Source: Mytilus edulis
Taxonomy: Eukaryota; Mollusca; Bivalvia; Mytilida; Mytilidae
DNA: 64,000 nt
Direction of reading: 5' to 3'
Assembly: GCF_963676685.1 (NCBI RefSeq)
Contig: NC_092350.1
Span: 66,643,674 to 66,707,673, forward strand
Positions 35,868 to 48,009 of this stretch are shown in pieces (positions within the stretch are counted from its first letter, which is position 1; each line of letters starts with the position of its first letter). The position numbers and the translations under genes are program-made. The notes beneath the pieces are model-generated. The model was given only the letters and a program-made list of their open reading frames with translations, did not search any database and was not told the DNA's origin.

Positions 35868-36712
35868 TCATAACGTAACAAGTGTTTGCACACAATGTCA
35901 TAGGCATTTTCACATAACTTACATGGTGTTTGCACATAATGTAAGCGGTATTTGCACATAACGTAATAGTGTTTGCACATAATGATGTAGTTGTTAAACA
36001 GAACTTAATAGGTATTTGCACATAACGTAATAGGTGTTTGCACATAAGGTAAACGATGTTTGCACATAGGTTGAACGATGTTTGCACATAGGTTGAACGA
36101 TGTTTGCACATAAGGTAAACGAGGTTTACACAAACCGTATAAGTTGTTTGCACATAATGTAAAAGACATTTGCACATGACGTAATGAATGCTCACACTGT
36201 ACGGCAAAACGCATATGAAATATACCATGATGTATTGTGTTTTTCACTGGAGATACATATGTATAAACACAACATAACGCCTAAAGACTATAATATCATG
36301 AGGTTTACATAGAACAAAGGTGTATCATAACAAAACGTTTAGAACATTTGACATAACAATAACATTTGAGACATGACGCAATTATTAACCAATTTACGTG
36401 AAGGACGAATAGACACAACATAGACAAAATATTAGAGAATGTAAAGGTGGTTGATCATAACGTTTCGAAGTATTCACAGAATATATAGTAGTTAAAGCAT
36501 GATGTAATGTCTATTGTACACAACAAACTTTAGCAATGACATATCATACAACTGTTTGACCAAACAAATAACTAATTTGACATAACACAGAGATGCCGTG
36601 TCATGAAATACAGACATTTGCACACAACATATAGAAGAAACGACAGGACGTAAATAAAAAGCGACAGAACGCATTAAATATTTACACTATAAGACAGTTC
36701 CGGCGTTCCATA
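35868..36712 (-). mobile_element. 22-bp-array element, copy C (inverted)
   Basis: This is the reverse complement of copies A and B: the array lies at 35868-36177 (about 14 units, one damaged at the same place as in copy B, near 'tttaacaactacatca') and the unique part runs to 'gacagttccggcgttccata' at 36712. The shared damaged unit suggests that B and C come from one source copy. It abuts a 3' tail of the reverse-transcriptase element. Confidence 0.8.
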
Positions 36713-37095
36713 TTCTGCTGTTGTTTTTCTATGGTCGGGTTGTTGTCTCTTTGACACATTCCCCATTTACTTTTCTACATTGGCTAGAGGTATAGGGGGA
36801 GGGTTGAGATCTCATAAACATGTTTAACCCCGTCGCATTTTTGCGCCTGTCCCAAGTCAGGAGCCTCTGGCCTTTGTTAGTCTTGTATTTTTTTAATTTT
36901 AGTTTCTTGTGTACAATTCGGAAATTAGTATGGCGTTCATTATCACTGAACTAGTATATATTTGTTTAGGCGCCAGCTGAAGGACGCCTCCGGGTGCGGG
37001 AATGTCTCGCTACATTTAAGACCTGTTGGTGACCTTCTGCTGTTGTTTTTCTATGGTCGGGTTGTTGTCTCTTTGACATATTCCCCATTTCCATA
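36713..37095 (+). mobile_element. Solo 3' tail of the reverse-transcriptase element, tandemly joined
   Basis: The end sequence 'gtctctttgacacattcccc' occurs at 36748, followed directly by 'acttttctacattggctaga' of another tail, which ends in the same sequence near 37092. The second unit matches 52328-52650 (for example 'ggacgcctccgggtgcggga'). A tail joined to a tail is the head-to-tail layout often seen for Penelope-like elements. No coding part is present. Confidence 0.75.
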
Positions 37096-37439
37096 ATCAA
37101 TTTTATTTTAAGTACTTTATTGTAATTATATTACAAAATATTGATCACATGATGCTAGTATTACTAAACTTGCAATTGCTTTACATCAATCCAATTTGGA
37201 TTGATGCAAACATATAAAATTTGTTAATAGCATAATATATAATTCAAACTTGATAATTTCTTATCAGAAGGAATCTATCTCTGTATAAACATAATTATAG
37301 ATTATGTGATATGATAATTGCAGGACATTAGTGAAACCAATATATTTTATGATATGGTTCCGAACATGAACCTTGCAATGTTCTATGAAAACAATGCTAG
37401 TAATTGTGTGAAGATGAAGAGGGAAGCCGTGGACGTTGG

Positions 37440-37690
37440 GTTTCGCTTTATTTTAATCACTGATCCATGAAATGAGGTTTAGGACAAGAGAGAACTATGT
37501 GACAGGTATAAGGACTTTGCACGGTACGCACATACTAAATATAGTTATCATATTACTCATTTTAAGAGAGAAATAAACATTAAAAAACTCTTCTTTTTTC
37601 AAGTAGTCAATGAACCATGAAAATGAGGTCAATGATAATGGACATGTGACAGACGAAAACTTTGTAACATAAGACATCTATATACCATGT
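37440..37690 (+). repeat. Copy of the 'tgaggtcaaggtca' repeat
   Basis: The words 'tgatccatgaaatgaggttt', 'agagagaactatgtgacagg' and 'gactttgcacggtacgcaca' match 19515-19600, and another 'aaatgaggtcaatg' unit follows. Confidence 0.65.
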
Positions 37691-37744
37691 ATGAAGCATC
37701 CAGGTCTTCCACCTTCTAAACAATAAAACATTTTAAATGTAAGC

Positions 37745-38095
37745 TTATTATTTGTTATATTATAGTTCGTTTCTGTGTGTGTTACATTTGAACGTTGTGT
37801 TTCCGTTGTGACGTTTGTTTTCTTGAGTGTGAATTCACATTACTATAAGACGTGTCACGGTACTTATCTATCCCAAGTTCATGTATTTGGTTTTGATGTT
37901 ATTTGTTATTCTCATAGGATTTTGTCTAATGCTTAGTCCGTTTCTGTGTGTGTTACATTTTAATGTTGTGTCGTTGTTCTCCTCTTATATTTAATGCGTT
38001 TCCCTCAGATTTAGTTTGCTACCCCGAATTTGTTTTTTGTCCATGGATTTATGAGTTTTGAACAGCGATATACTTCTGTTGCCTTTATTTTACAC
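37745..38095 (+). repeat. Copy of the 'gtatactactgttgccttta' repeat
   Basis: Collinear with 12015-12365, from 'ttatattatagttcgtttct' to 'gatatacttctgttgccttt'. The left part of the longer copy at 11870 is absent. Confidence 0.8.
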
Positions 38096-39483
38096 CTCCA
38101 CCGGATCACTATTCCTATATCAAACTTTAGCGACAAAAGTCGATGGCTGGATAATAAAACTAGCTGTACTTAAAAAAACAGCATTGCAAACATTCCTGAG
38201 ATGCTCATCAAGTGTTTAGCTATAATGTTCTTGATACTTTAACATTTAAAAATTTTAAGATGATTTTTTTTTTATTTGACACATTTATTATACAAAACAT
38301 TATATATTTTCTTTTTTAAATTTATCATTTTCTATTAAACTAAGTTAATATTTGTATTAAAATGTTCTATGTTTGATATTCATACTCTTTGAATTGACAT
38401 CTCTTACTTATTGTACGTGTTCGAACGTATTTTGAAAAGTATAGGCCAGTAAGATAAGATGTCAATATCAACATTATTAACTCAGGAATGTTTACTTTGA
38501 AAGTGCAATATTACTGACATGCTTTTTCAAGACATTTTGATTTCGATTTATGAGTTTGACTGTTCCTCTAGTATCTTTTGCCCCTCTTTTGTTGTAATGA
38601 AAGAGAATTCATCATCCTTGATCGGACAAGATGAAGCAGAACTTCAGTACACAATTAAAGTTCACAAATGTTTTATTATAAACAGCCCATACATACACTC
38701 CGTCCTATCAGACATTTTGAGTATAGTTTCCAATCCGGACGATGGTAGGTGGTCATCACCTGACCCCCTGCAATTAACTAACATTCCTGGATATTTTTAT
38801 TGAAGTTAAAACCAAAACAGGAACCAAGAGTGGAACAAAATGTGGAACAAAATACACTATTGATGGCTGTCGTTGTTCTAAGCAAGGTCATGTTGCCATA
38901 CAGATTGGTATTTCCACAAAAATGCCTAGTATATTGACCTGAAGATATAAACGAGTAGGAATTATTAAGAGATAAGATATGATAATTGACAATTTTTGTG
39001 AAAACATTATTTTCACACATATTTCTAAGTTCATATACTTTCAATACTAAAAATATCCGTATCGTTACATTATACAATTAGACTGGTTGCCAATAAATCT
39101 TTATATCAAATCACAGGTTTTCGTAGATAGTTGTAAACTGTGACATTATGAGAATGTACTATAAATTTTCAAAGCAGGACACTTGAACAAATATAAACCA
39201 AAGATTATCATGATAATAGAAAATAAACATTTTAAAACTGATAAATTACAAATGATAAACCAGTTCAAATCATAAGTCGTGTTAGATTAGGTCCTAACCC
39301 TACCAAATCCTGTTTATTTAATGAATAAAAAATATTTAAAGATTTTAATTTCAACTTAAGATATACATCTTAACACAGATTTATGTTGGCAATTCAAATT
39401 AATTTGTCGCAATCTGGTAATATTTTGTTCTAAGTAGTATGCTTAAGTGTTAATTTTCCATTTTAACTGTGGTGTGTCATGTG
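38096..39483 (+). other. Intergenic stretch with a protein-like open segment at 38610-38945
   Basis: In 38610-38750 an open frame with GQDEAELQYTIKVH and SDILSIVSNPDDG resembles 12858-12960. In another frame, 38778-38943 reads EVKTKTGTKSGTKCGTKY and then DGCRCSKQGH, ending in TGA, which also looks like former coding sequence. The two frames cannot be joined with certainty. I suspect a decayed mobile-element or gene fragment and assign no product. Confidence 0.3.
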
Positions 39484-41626
39484 CACTACAAAAGTCTAAA
39501 AGTATAAAAAGACCAGTTTTTGTCTTGATTTGCTTGAACTTTTACTCGACATTCTCCAAAAGTATGACTTGTGTCTTAATTTTTCTTGACAAAATCTCAT
39601 TTTGTCAAATTTGTATGAAATTTACTTGACATATTCTTGAAATTCTGAATATGGTCTTAAAATTTCTTGACAAATTCTTGACATTTGAATACTGTCTTAA
39701 AATTTCTCGACATATTCTTGACATTCTTATTTTTTCTCAGTATGGTTTGACATATTATGAGCATTTGGAATTGTGTCTCAAATTTACTTGACAGTTCTCA
39801 GTTTTACAAATCATGACCAATATTCATGATATAACTTTACATAATATACTGTTGTTTCAATTTACACTTCTTACAACAAAAAATGAAAGTTGGGCATGTA
39901 ACATAATTGAAAATTTGGGCATCAAAATATTTTTACAAATGCAAATGTGGCTATAAAATCTAATGTATAAAAAATTTAAATGTGTGTGTGTTGATATAAA
40001 TCCTAAATCTTATAAATTAAAGGATTTAAACCAATCATACTGTAGACATATTTTATTCTACATTCATAATATTCAATGTTAATATGGTAAATAATTATTG
40101 TACAAAAATGTGATTTATATAAATATACAAATAAAGGCAACAGTAGTATACCGCTGTTCAAACTCATAAATCCATGGAAAAAAACAAAATCGGGGTAACA
40201 AACTAAAACTGAGTGAAACAACGACACAACACTACAATTAAACACAAACAGAAACGGACCAAGCATCAGACAACATCCCACGAGAATAACAAATATAACA
40301 TCAAAACCAAATACAAGAATTTGGGATAGACAAGTACCGTGACACGTCTTATCGCAATGTCAATTTACACTCAAAAATAAGAGAAAACAAACGACGCAAC
40401 GTTAAATAGTAACACACACAGAAACAAACTATAATATAACAATGGCCATATTCCTGACTAAATCATTCATTAACAGACGAAAAATGTGTGTAGTGTCATC
40501 TGTTGGAATATATATTAAGTATTACACATTGACAGGATGTTCCCCATAAAATTAAGGTACTCATACCCCAGAATACACACAACTATTAAATAGAAATTAC
40601 TGATTTACCTGTAATCAGCCATACAACTTATCAGTTGACCAGCCATGCCACTACTATTTTAAAATTTGTTTAATAGATGAAAATCATGAAAATCATCATT
40701 TTGATGAAAAATTATAAAATTCAACACTCAAATTTGAATAAAAAATGTTTTTGAGTTGTTCTAAAAAATGTTTTTGAGTTGTTTTAAAAAATGAATAAGT
40801 TTTTTTAATCAAGATGAGGACAACATTTTTGACCTACACGTAACCCCCCTTTTTTTTTTTAGCCACACAAACCTAAAAGATGAATTGTAGGGTCCAAAAG
40901 AGACACATGGTCACATTATAAACTGCCTACAAGACACCTATTTTAGTAAAGCATATTTGACTGGCAGTTTTGCGAATTGCAAAAATCTAAATGTTGTTTG
41001 TCAGTTTTATCGACTTATAATCGAAGTGAAAACAATCAAAACTAAACTACATGGGGGATTAATCAGGGTATTCCAACTTAGGTGAACCAAAAGAGTATTT
41101 TACTATACCAAATTAATCCTTGATTCTTCAAAGTTTAGTTTAGCCATAATAAAAAGGAGTATATAACAGCAATAGAATGTCACAAACAGTGCAGAATAAG
41201 TCTGTACACATTTCAGGCGATATTGATACTGTTGAGAAAGTGTCAAGACATATTTAAGACTGTCAAGAATGTGTCGAGACATATTAAGACATTATTTAGA
41301 ATGTCAAGAATATGTCAAGACAGATTAAGACATTATTAAGAATGTCAAGAATATGTCAAGACAGATCGAGACAAATTTAAGACAGTCAAGAATTGGTCGA
41401 GACTAATCCAGACTCTTATCAGATGATACAGGAAGTGTCGAGAACTTTTAAGACAATGTTCATACTGTCAAGACACTTGTCAAGAAAAATCAAGAACCTT
41501 ATTAGACAAATAAATACTATGTCAAGAATTTTTAAATATTATTTAGACAAATTAAGAATGTCGAGTAAAAATTCATGCAAATTCAGACAAAAACTGGTCT
41601 TTTCAGACTTTTTGACTTTTGTAGTG
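39484..41626. mobile_element. Long-inverted-repeat (foldback) element, 2.1 kb, nested insertion
   Basis: The left end reads 'cactacaaaagt', and within 40 bases 'aaaagaccagtttttgtct'. The right end is its inverted match, 'agacaaaaactggtctttt' and 'acttttgtagtg'. Each arm (about 39484-39800 and 41190-41626) is built of repeated units around 'cttgacatattcttgacatt' / 'aatgtcaagaatatgtcaag', roughly 40-50 bp apart. No transposase is visible. A copy of another repeat lies inside at 40128-40465. The open frames in the arms are repeat-derived. Confidence 0.75.
40128..40465 (-). repeat. Nested copy of the 'gtatactactgttgccttta' repeat
   Basis: On the minus strand it matches 12015-12365 and 54050-54400, including 'tttccatggatttatgagtt' and 'ataagacgtgtcacggta'. 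It sits inside the foldback element, so it probably inserted later. Confidence 0.75.
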
Positions 41627-42474
41627 GTGGTGAGATCCAGGATTGGTAGGCTTGATGGTCACGACAAATAATTACCAAAGGTTATCTAAAACTTCTATTA
41701 GATTGCCAGACTCGCTATACTCTATCATACACAGTGTGTAGATTTAACTTTAAAATATTGTACCCTGCAGTGGACGGAATTGATGCGTTTGACATTGTCA
41801 AAACTGGAACAATGGTCAAATTATCATTGCAGATTGCAGATTAAATAAGCGGTATTAACATAGATGCGACCAGCTGTGAAATAGCACCGCATGGCAGACA
41901 CAATGATTGTCCAATTAACAACAGAGAATAAAAACGTGTACAAAACATACAGGACACATCTTGTTTCACTAAAGTTAAAATATAGGACACTTCATAGACA
42001 TCTAAACTGTGCCTGTACTTTTCAACCCATAATGAATAAAGTCCTAAACCATGGGAACATTTCTTCATTTAAACATACTTATCATATACACACTTTGTAA
42101 ATTGCAAATAAAATTGAAATTGTTATGTGGTGGCCAAACAGGTTTTTGGGGTGAACACTAAATTTTCCAAAAAATATGGAGGCCTGCTAGACGACTTTAA
42201 TTGATTAAAATGGTATGGACGAATACTGTTACATGTAATACAGTACAAGCTCATGTTGTTTTGTCACAAAAATATGTTTCAATGGCATATTTGTCAAATT
42301 TCTGTATTGTATCTTAGACATTCGTTCACTTAGATACATGAAATTAACTGAAACTCGTAAATCAATACATTTTCTGTAAAATCCACATTAATTTGTAATG
42401 CATTACATGTAACACTATTCGTTAAATCATAAAAGTACTGAACTCCGAGGGAAATTTAAAACGGAGAGTCCCTA
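41627..42474. other. Intergenic stretch, no supported gene
   Basis: A 69-codon + frame at 41891-42068 has ordinary residue composition, but no splice sites or homology that I can name. Near 41860-41930 another frame reads IDATSCEIAPHGRHNDCP, which looks protein-like. Neither is enough to call a gene. Confidence 0.3.
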
Positions 42475-42865
42475 TTCAAATGAAAAAATCAAAAGCTCAA
42501 ACACATTAAACGATTCTTGACTTTGAACCGACATTTTCATATGGCCACAATGATGGATTAAACCCTGCTTTTACAGCTACCTAGACATCTTACTTGTATG
42601 ACAGTCGCATTCAATTCCATTATATTGACAATGATGTGCGAACAAAACAAATAAACATAAAAGGTAAAAATGTTAAAAAAAAAGTCAACATTGTGTAATA
42701 ATTTGAATCACTATAAAAACAAACAAATATATGACAAAGTAGCACAAAACGCTATAAAGACAAAGCACATTAGCAAATATGAAACACAAGAATTCAAAAA
42801 TTTACTATAGTACAATAACACAATGACGGGATGTGTAGGTACAGAACCACGTCCTTTGTATGAAA
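42475..42865 (-). repeat. Near-complete copy of the 'aaaaccaggtttaatcc' repeat
   Basis: The block runs from 'caaaagctcaaacacattaa' to 'tacagaaccacgtccttt' and matches 30870-31270. It lies directly downstream of the methyltransferase-like exon as read on the minus strand. Confidence 0.7.
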
Positions 42866-42903
42866 TAAGATATTTTGTTATATTTATATAATAACTGACT
42901 CAC

Positions 42904-43174
42904 CTTTAAATTCTATTTTCCATGTCCCGGTTATTCCCCAACCTGTTCTTATTCCTATTCCAGTAATATTAAATGGGGATATATCTGTACAGTCAATGAC
43001 TGAATTATCAGATGAGTCCTTCATTTGAATGTACCCATCACCTGACCAAGTCAAGGTAAACCCTTTAAAATCTATGCAACTAGTTATACCAGGGCTTATT
43101 TTTGCATAACGGTCACCTGTTCCGAACTTTCGTCGAAGGTTTGAATTCTTGCCATTGTTACTTCCTATCGCTAT
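42904..43174 (-). CDS. Exon of a protein with a farnesoic acid O-methyltransferase-like domain (Methyltransf_FA)
   Basis: Read on the minus strand, the acceptor 'aatttttattag' precedes a 271-nt open segment that ends AAAG before the donor gtgagt; entry phase is 0 and exit phase 1. The peptide matches the C-terminal two thirds of the Methyltransf_FA domain: IAIGSNNGKNSNLRR (domain pattern 'I-IGG--NTKS-IR'), ISPGITSCIDFKGFTLTWS, and GIGIRTGWGITGTWKIEF (pattern 'VGVSTG-GATG-W-'). In molluscs and other invertebrates this domain usually sits in secreted or membrane proteins and is not known to be a functional methyltransferase; it is taken as a recognition or structural fold. The first third of the domain should be in an upstream exon at higher coordinates, which I could not find. 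No start, signal peptide or terminal exon is identified. Confidence 0.85.
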
Positions 43175-43734
43175 CTAATAAAAATTAGGAGATTCTAGAT
43201 TAGCTGAAGATGACAAATGAATAAAAACATTTATTTACTGCATGCCTTGATACTAAATCTGAATTCTAGAAATTTGGAATAAAACAGTTCATAATCAGAT
43301 AACTTGGTACAATAGTCATAAACATTCGGAGTATTCCATGCATCAACGTTTCCAGAATTCTTTGAGTTGATTCATATTTCATTTAGAACATTACCTAGAC
43401 ATAAAAACATAGGACGTGCATTATATCTGATCATTCCTGTTGAGTTTGTTAACATTATTCACAGGACATTTTCAAGTTTATCCTTGGTATTAGCATGATT
43501 AGTTTGCTATTAAATAAATCAAAAATGAATAAGCTTTTAAACCGAACTGTTTGATAAAAAAAATTAAAAAATCTCTTAAATGATGTTTGCTTCTCTTGAT
43601 TTTGACTTTTTGTCAGATATTCGGAATCCTCTAATTTTATCCTGTGTAGTGCAAGAAAAGTGTTGTCCGCTAACTCCTACTGTTTCTCATAATTTCATTA
43701 CATATATTTAAAAAAAGTATTTTTAAAAATCTTG

Positions 43735-43863
43735 TTAATTTGCAATAATGGAGCGAACGTCATCAACATTCGATTGAACATCGGTCGGACTGGGTAACGA
43801 AATATGATCACCTTGGTCTTTTTCAGACTGGCAGTAAAATGTTTGCCAAATTTGTGCCTTCAT
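43735..43863 (-). CDS. Possible short coding segment, unknown product
   Basis: On the minus strand, ATG to TAA gives 42 codons with a soluble, well-mixed composition (YCQSEKDQGDHISLPSPTD, VDDVRSII). The bases before the ATG, 'gttaacacag', could be an acceptor, so this may be a terminal exon. There is no recognised domain, and a link to the neighbouring methyltransferase-like exon is unproven. Confidence 0.25.
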   Translation of the reverse strand: MKAQIWQTFYCQSEKDQGDHISLPSPTDVQSNVDDVRSIIAN

Positions 43864-46259
43864 TTTTCTGTGTTAACTTAAGGTGTATAAATTCGCTGCT
43901 ACATCAGATAAGAATGTGATTATTCTATTGTATCGTGATGAAGAGAGGACACCACGTACTCCTAACGTTAACAAACCCTGCCAACAACTATTTGAGGTGT
44001 CATTAAGTGGTCCGGTGCAAGACAATGTCATTATTAAACAGACTATTTTTTTTTCAAGTTACAATACAAATTCTCCGACACTTCATTCCTGATGCCCTCT
44101 GCTATACCTTTCTATCGTAGTACGTGTTAACAGGTTTCCGTCCTCAATACGAACGCACTAATTGCTACTTGAAGTTAAGCAAACGATAATCAATCGATAA
44201 ATCGATCAAGTCAGCTCGTTGACACATTTATAGCTACAATCCCTACATCACCGAATGAAATATGACCTATCATTGAATGTTTGCGTGTCAAGGGAAAGGC
44301 ATACGGTCATATAGTATAACAAGATGTGCTTACCCTCCCCGTAGTGTCCGAGACAGGTCGGGTGTTTGATCATCTTTTAAGATTTAATTTTCGGAATTTA
44401 AATTAATGGTTTTTTTCCGTTGTTTTTGTTTCTGGTCACTAAATTGTTTGTTTTTCTCGGACACATGATTTGTCTTGTCTCTTTGGTCTCTTCGGTCAAA
44501 TCAAATTTATATAGTTAAAGTCTGACAGTGCGATGTAATAATATACGTTTTATTTTATTTTCTCTTGGTGATATTTTGTCATATTGAAATTGACCGAGAA
44601 CAACTTTCCAAATCCTTCACGTTTGAGTCTTAAAATGCCAGGCTGTTGAACTGTCCTTTGTAGATCAAATTGCCAATGTTTGAAAGTATGTTGGTGCTGA
44701 TACAAAGGCCGTAGTTGATACTAATCAATGAGTTAAAGACTTGTCAATAATCAGTATGATTAGAAGCATGACATTTATTATAGACAGGGGCTATTTATAG
44801 CGAGCGAATTGTATTGTGTTGGTAGATTGCTATGTCTTTGGCCTAAATCCTTTGTCTACTGTTTTGAGTGTAGTTCTGATCGACATCTTTAGCGCCCATC
44901 ACACACCTGTAATCTCCCTTGCTGTAATCCTACCGTAGCTAGCCGTCGTCTATTTGTGCCAAATTTTATGCCGTTTTCATATCCTTGTGCAAATTATTGG
45001 TAACCTTGTTGGTATATATAATGTGTATAAGCTTTACTACTTACGGTTTAGATTAGCAGTGGATATTTTTTGGCGCACCCAAAACTCAAGCACAATTTAT
45101 GCGTACACCAGTTCAGGTTATATAGACTATATGTTTTTCGTAGATGTTGTCATTAGCTCGTTCTGTTACAGGTTGAAGGGTATGAATCAGAAGGTAAGGG
45201 TATAATTGCAACGTTTAAATTGTAAATGCAATTTTTGGCGACTTAGTTTACACCTCATTTAAGTATGAATATTTTTAACCGATTGTTACTTATCAGTATA
45301 TTTTTATACTAGCAATATGATGGGCGACACTAGAAAACACAAAATGCTTTACTTTCTAGACCATGCATCCTTTGTTTCTCTTTCCTTAATCATTGAACTT
45401 ATTTGTAGTGTTTTTGAATGATGTTCGGCTTACTTACTTTTTCATTGACAATGATATTGTCTGTTGTTTCTACTTATTTCTTTGTTTACTTAATTCTTTA
45501 GTTTCTTATTTATTCAGTGTTTATACTTGTGGAATGTGACTCATGTATTACTTAATTCATTAGAGTTGAATACATGAAGTTAATAACCAAAATCAGCAAA
45601 TCGAAAAACACCCAACAAGGAAAACGACTGCAAACAACATTGTTAAATTGATATAACTGTTTTTTAAATTAAATTTAACTGTGTTCTTTAAAGCATTTAA
45701 AAAATTGAAGCAAATGTAATATTGTTGACACAAACTATACTCCTCGCAATATATGGTCTCAAATCATTTTCATGCAATTCATAGTTAATTAGGATATAGT
45801 CGACAGAAACACAACATGTCGAAATTAGATACATTTGTTCATTATTTTTGATTGATTCGATCGGATGCAAATACAGTTCGGTGCAGAATAAACATTGCAC
45901 AAATTAGACGCACGTTAACGCCACATACCTTCATTTCGTTTATTTACTTCCAGTTTCACGTTTTACTAGTATAAGTGCGTTTACTAACATTACGTCAAAG
46001 CGGTCAAAATTGAAATATCTATTGTCTATCCGAGTAAACTGACGTTTACTTTGTTTCCGTTTAGTCAGAAGATAACGGGCATTGACTACAAATTTTGTTT
46101 TTTTTACGTGCACTTGAGAGTAAACGCGCGTTTACTATTTGTTTTACCCAAGGCATTTAAATAAGTTATGACATACACTGCAATTGTCCTTTTCTTTTGC
46201 TCTAGTGACTTTTATCTCTATATTTAACGTTTAAAACCAAAACAATTCAAATGTATTGG
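43864..46259. other. Intergenic stretch with paired short palindromes near its right end
   Basis: I see no supported gene. At 46033-46050 (AGTAAACTGACGTTTACT) and 46119-46136 (AGTAAACGCGCGTTTACT, a perfect palindrome) two 18-bp inverted motifs share the same 7-bp arms. A single 'gcgtttact' arm also occurs near 45977. A 22-nt segment at 45172-45193 has good splice signals on both sides. Confidence 0.35.
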
Positions 46260-46620
46260 TATATGGGTTACTTGCAAGGTCTACATGTCCGTCAAACAGA
46301 GATCACCTGACCTTGACCTCATTTCATGGATCAGTGATCAAGGTTAAAGTTAAGTGATTAGGTCAGATTCTCAAATACTATAGGCAGTATGTCAACTATA
46401 TTTGGTGTATGAATTGATTGTAATGGGTACATGTCAGTCTGGCAGGTTTCATCTGACCTTGACCTCATTTTCATGGTTCATTGGTCAATGTTTATTTTTG
46501 TGTTTTTGTCTGTTTTTCAAGTACTTTAAGCAAAAGGTCAACTATATTTGATGTATGGAATGATAATAAATATACTTTTTTTCTGATAGGTATCATCTGA
46601 CCTTGACCTCGTTCAGTGCA
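46260..46620 (-). repeat. Tandem copies of the 'tgaggtcaaggtca' repeat, inverted
   Basis: Three units of about 145 bp are each marked by 'atctgaccttgacctc' or 'acctgaccttgacctc'. They are the reverse complement of the family at 18985. Confidence 0.75.
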
Positions 46621-48009
46621 AAATTCCTACAACCAAATGCACAACGATGTGTCTATGTCTTAACCAGCGACATACTCGCTGTTTTAGACAGGAAATTAAA
46701 TAGACATGTGATTTTATCCTATTCCTGATTATTATATTCTGTCTGTATGTTCATCTGATGATCACGTCGACCCTGTTTTGTTCAGTTTCTAGGGTTATGT
46801 GATTCCCTATTATCCTTGTTTACTTAGTATTGATAAACAAATTGTATCACTTTATGGATTGATGCTATTTGAACATTTGGTCCCAAAACGAATTGTGATT
46901 GTGTGTTAAAAATATATATTATTTATTGAAATCAGTGCGTTCACCAGCAAAAACCTAACACTGGTATTTTGAAAAAAAATCGTTTGAACGAGCGTAAATC
47001 AATTGTATATAAAAGCTTTAATTCCTATGGATGATTTGTGAAGGTTTTTGGCTATTTCTATAATATTTTATAACAATAATTATCGTCACGATGCATCTTA
47101 TTAAGACACTTTGACATTACTTTGTTCAATTTAAATCATCTCCGGAACAAATATTAATATCTTATATATATATAATCATTTTTTAAGTTTTTAAGGCACG
47201 CTACGCATTTGCAACATAATGAGTACAAGTGGGAAACATGAAATATGATATGTCCTATTATCAAATTGTATAGATACATGCTTTGACAAACAATAATTTC
47301 TATAACTATTCATCAATTCAAAATGTAGTATAACTTTAACAATAAAGTGTTGGCAAATTTTACATTATTTTTGTCATAAGTTTAAGTAGTTGGTGACCAC
47401 AAGTCAATAACACCACACGTGTGTGTAATTTAAGACAATTGAAGACATTTTCCAGTAAGAAGACGACCGAAAAACGTGTTTATTAATACCAAATATATAA
47501 AATTATACATCTTAATTGGTATTTGGTCCAGTTAATTTGTGCTGTTAATGGACTATTTGTTGCTAGTGGCATTTCGTCAAAGTGATACAGTTTTGTAGAT
47601 TATGAGCAATATGTGTTAATGATAAATGTTTTCTCGTCATCCAAAATGTGAAAATACATTTTCATTGGGTAATATTTGATTTATTTTGTAACTTTTATAG
47701 AAAAATCTGTAAATGTTCATATTTCTTACTATGTCTTTCGATTGACCTTGTCACTGATGTTAACTGAAAGTCTAGTTGCTTTGAATTGATTTTGCATTCA
47801 TTCATTTATAGTAGAAATTAATGTTTGTCCCTTTTTATAATTATTTCATTTCATTTTTTCCAATGTTTTATTCAGAAAATTCTGTGTTCATATTATAAAT
47901 TTTGGTAAATCTATTGAAATATACCTTTCATTGGGTTTTTGCTGTTTTTTTGTACCTATAATTTACCTTCTTGTCCACATTTCATAAGTGCTGCTTATTA
48001 ATCTATGAA
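46621..48009. other. Intergenic AT-rich stretch, nothing recognised
   Basis: No exon, tandem repeat or known dispersed repeat that I can support. Confidence 0.4.

Noticed and set aside
35735..36247. Minus-strand open frames up to 134 codons in array copy C
   Set aside because: Same reason as for copy B; no start context, signal or domain.
39447..41671. Open frames in the foldback arms
   Set aside because: They consist of translated 'cttgacatattcttgacatt' units and occur on both strands because of the inverted repeat.
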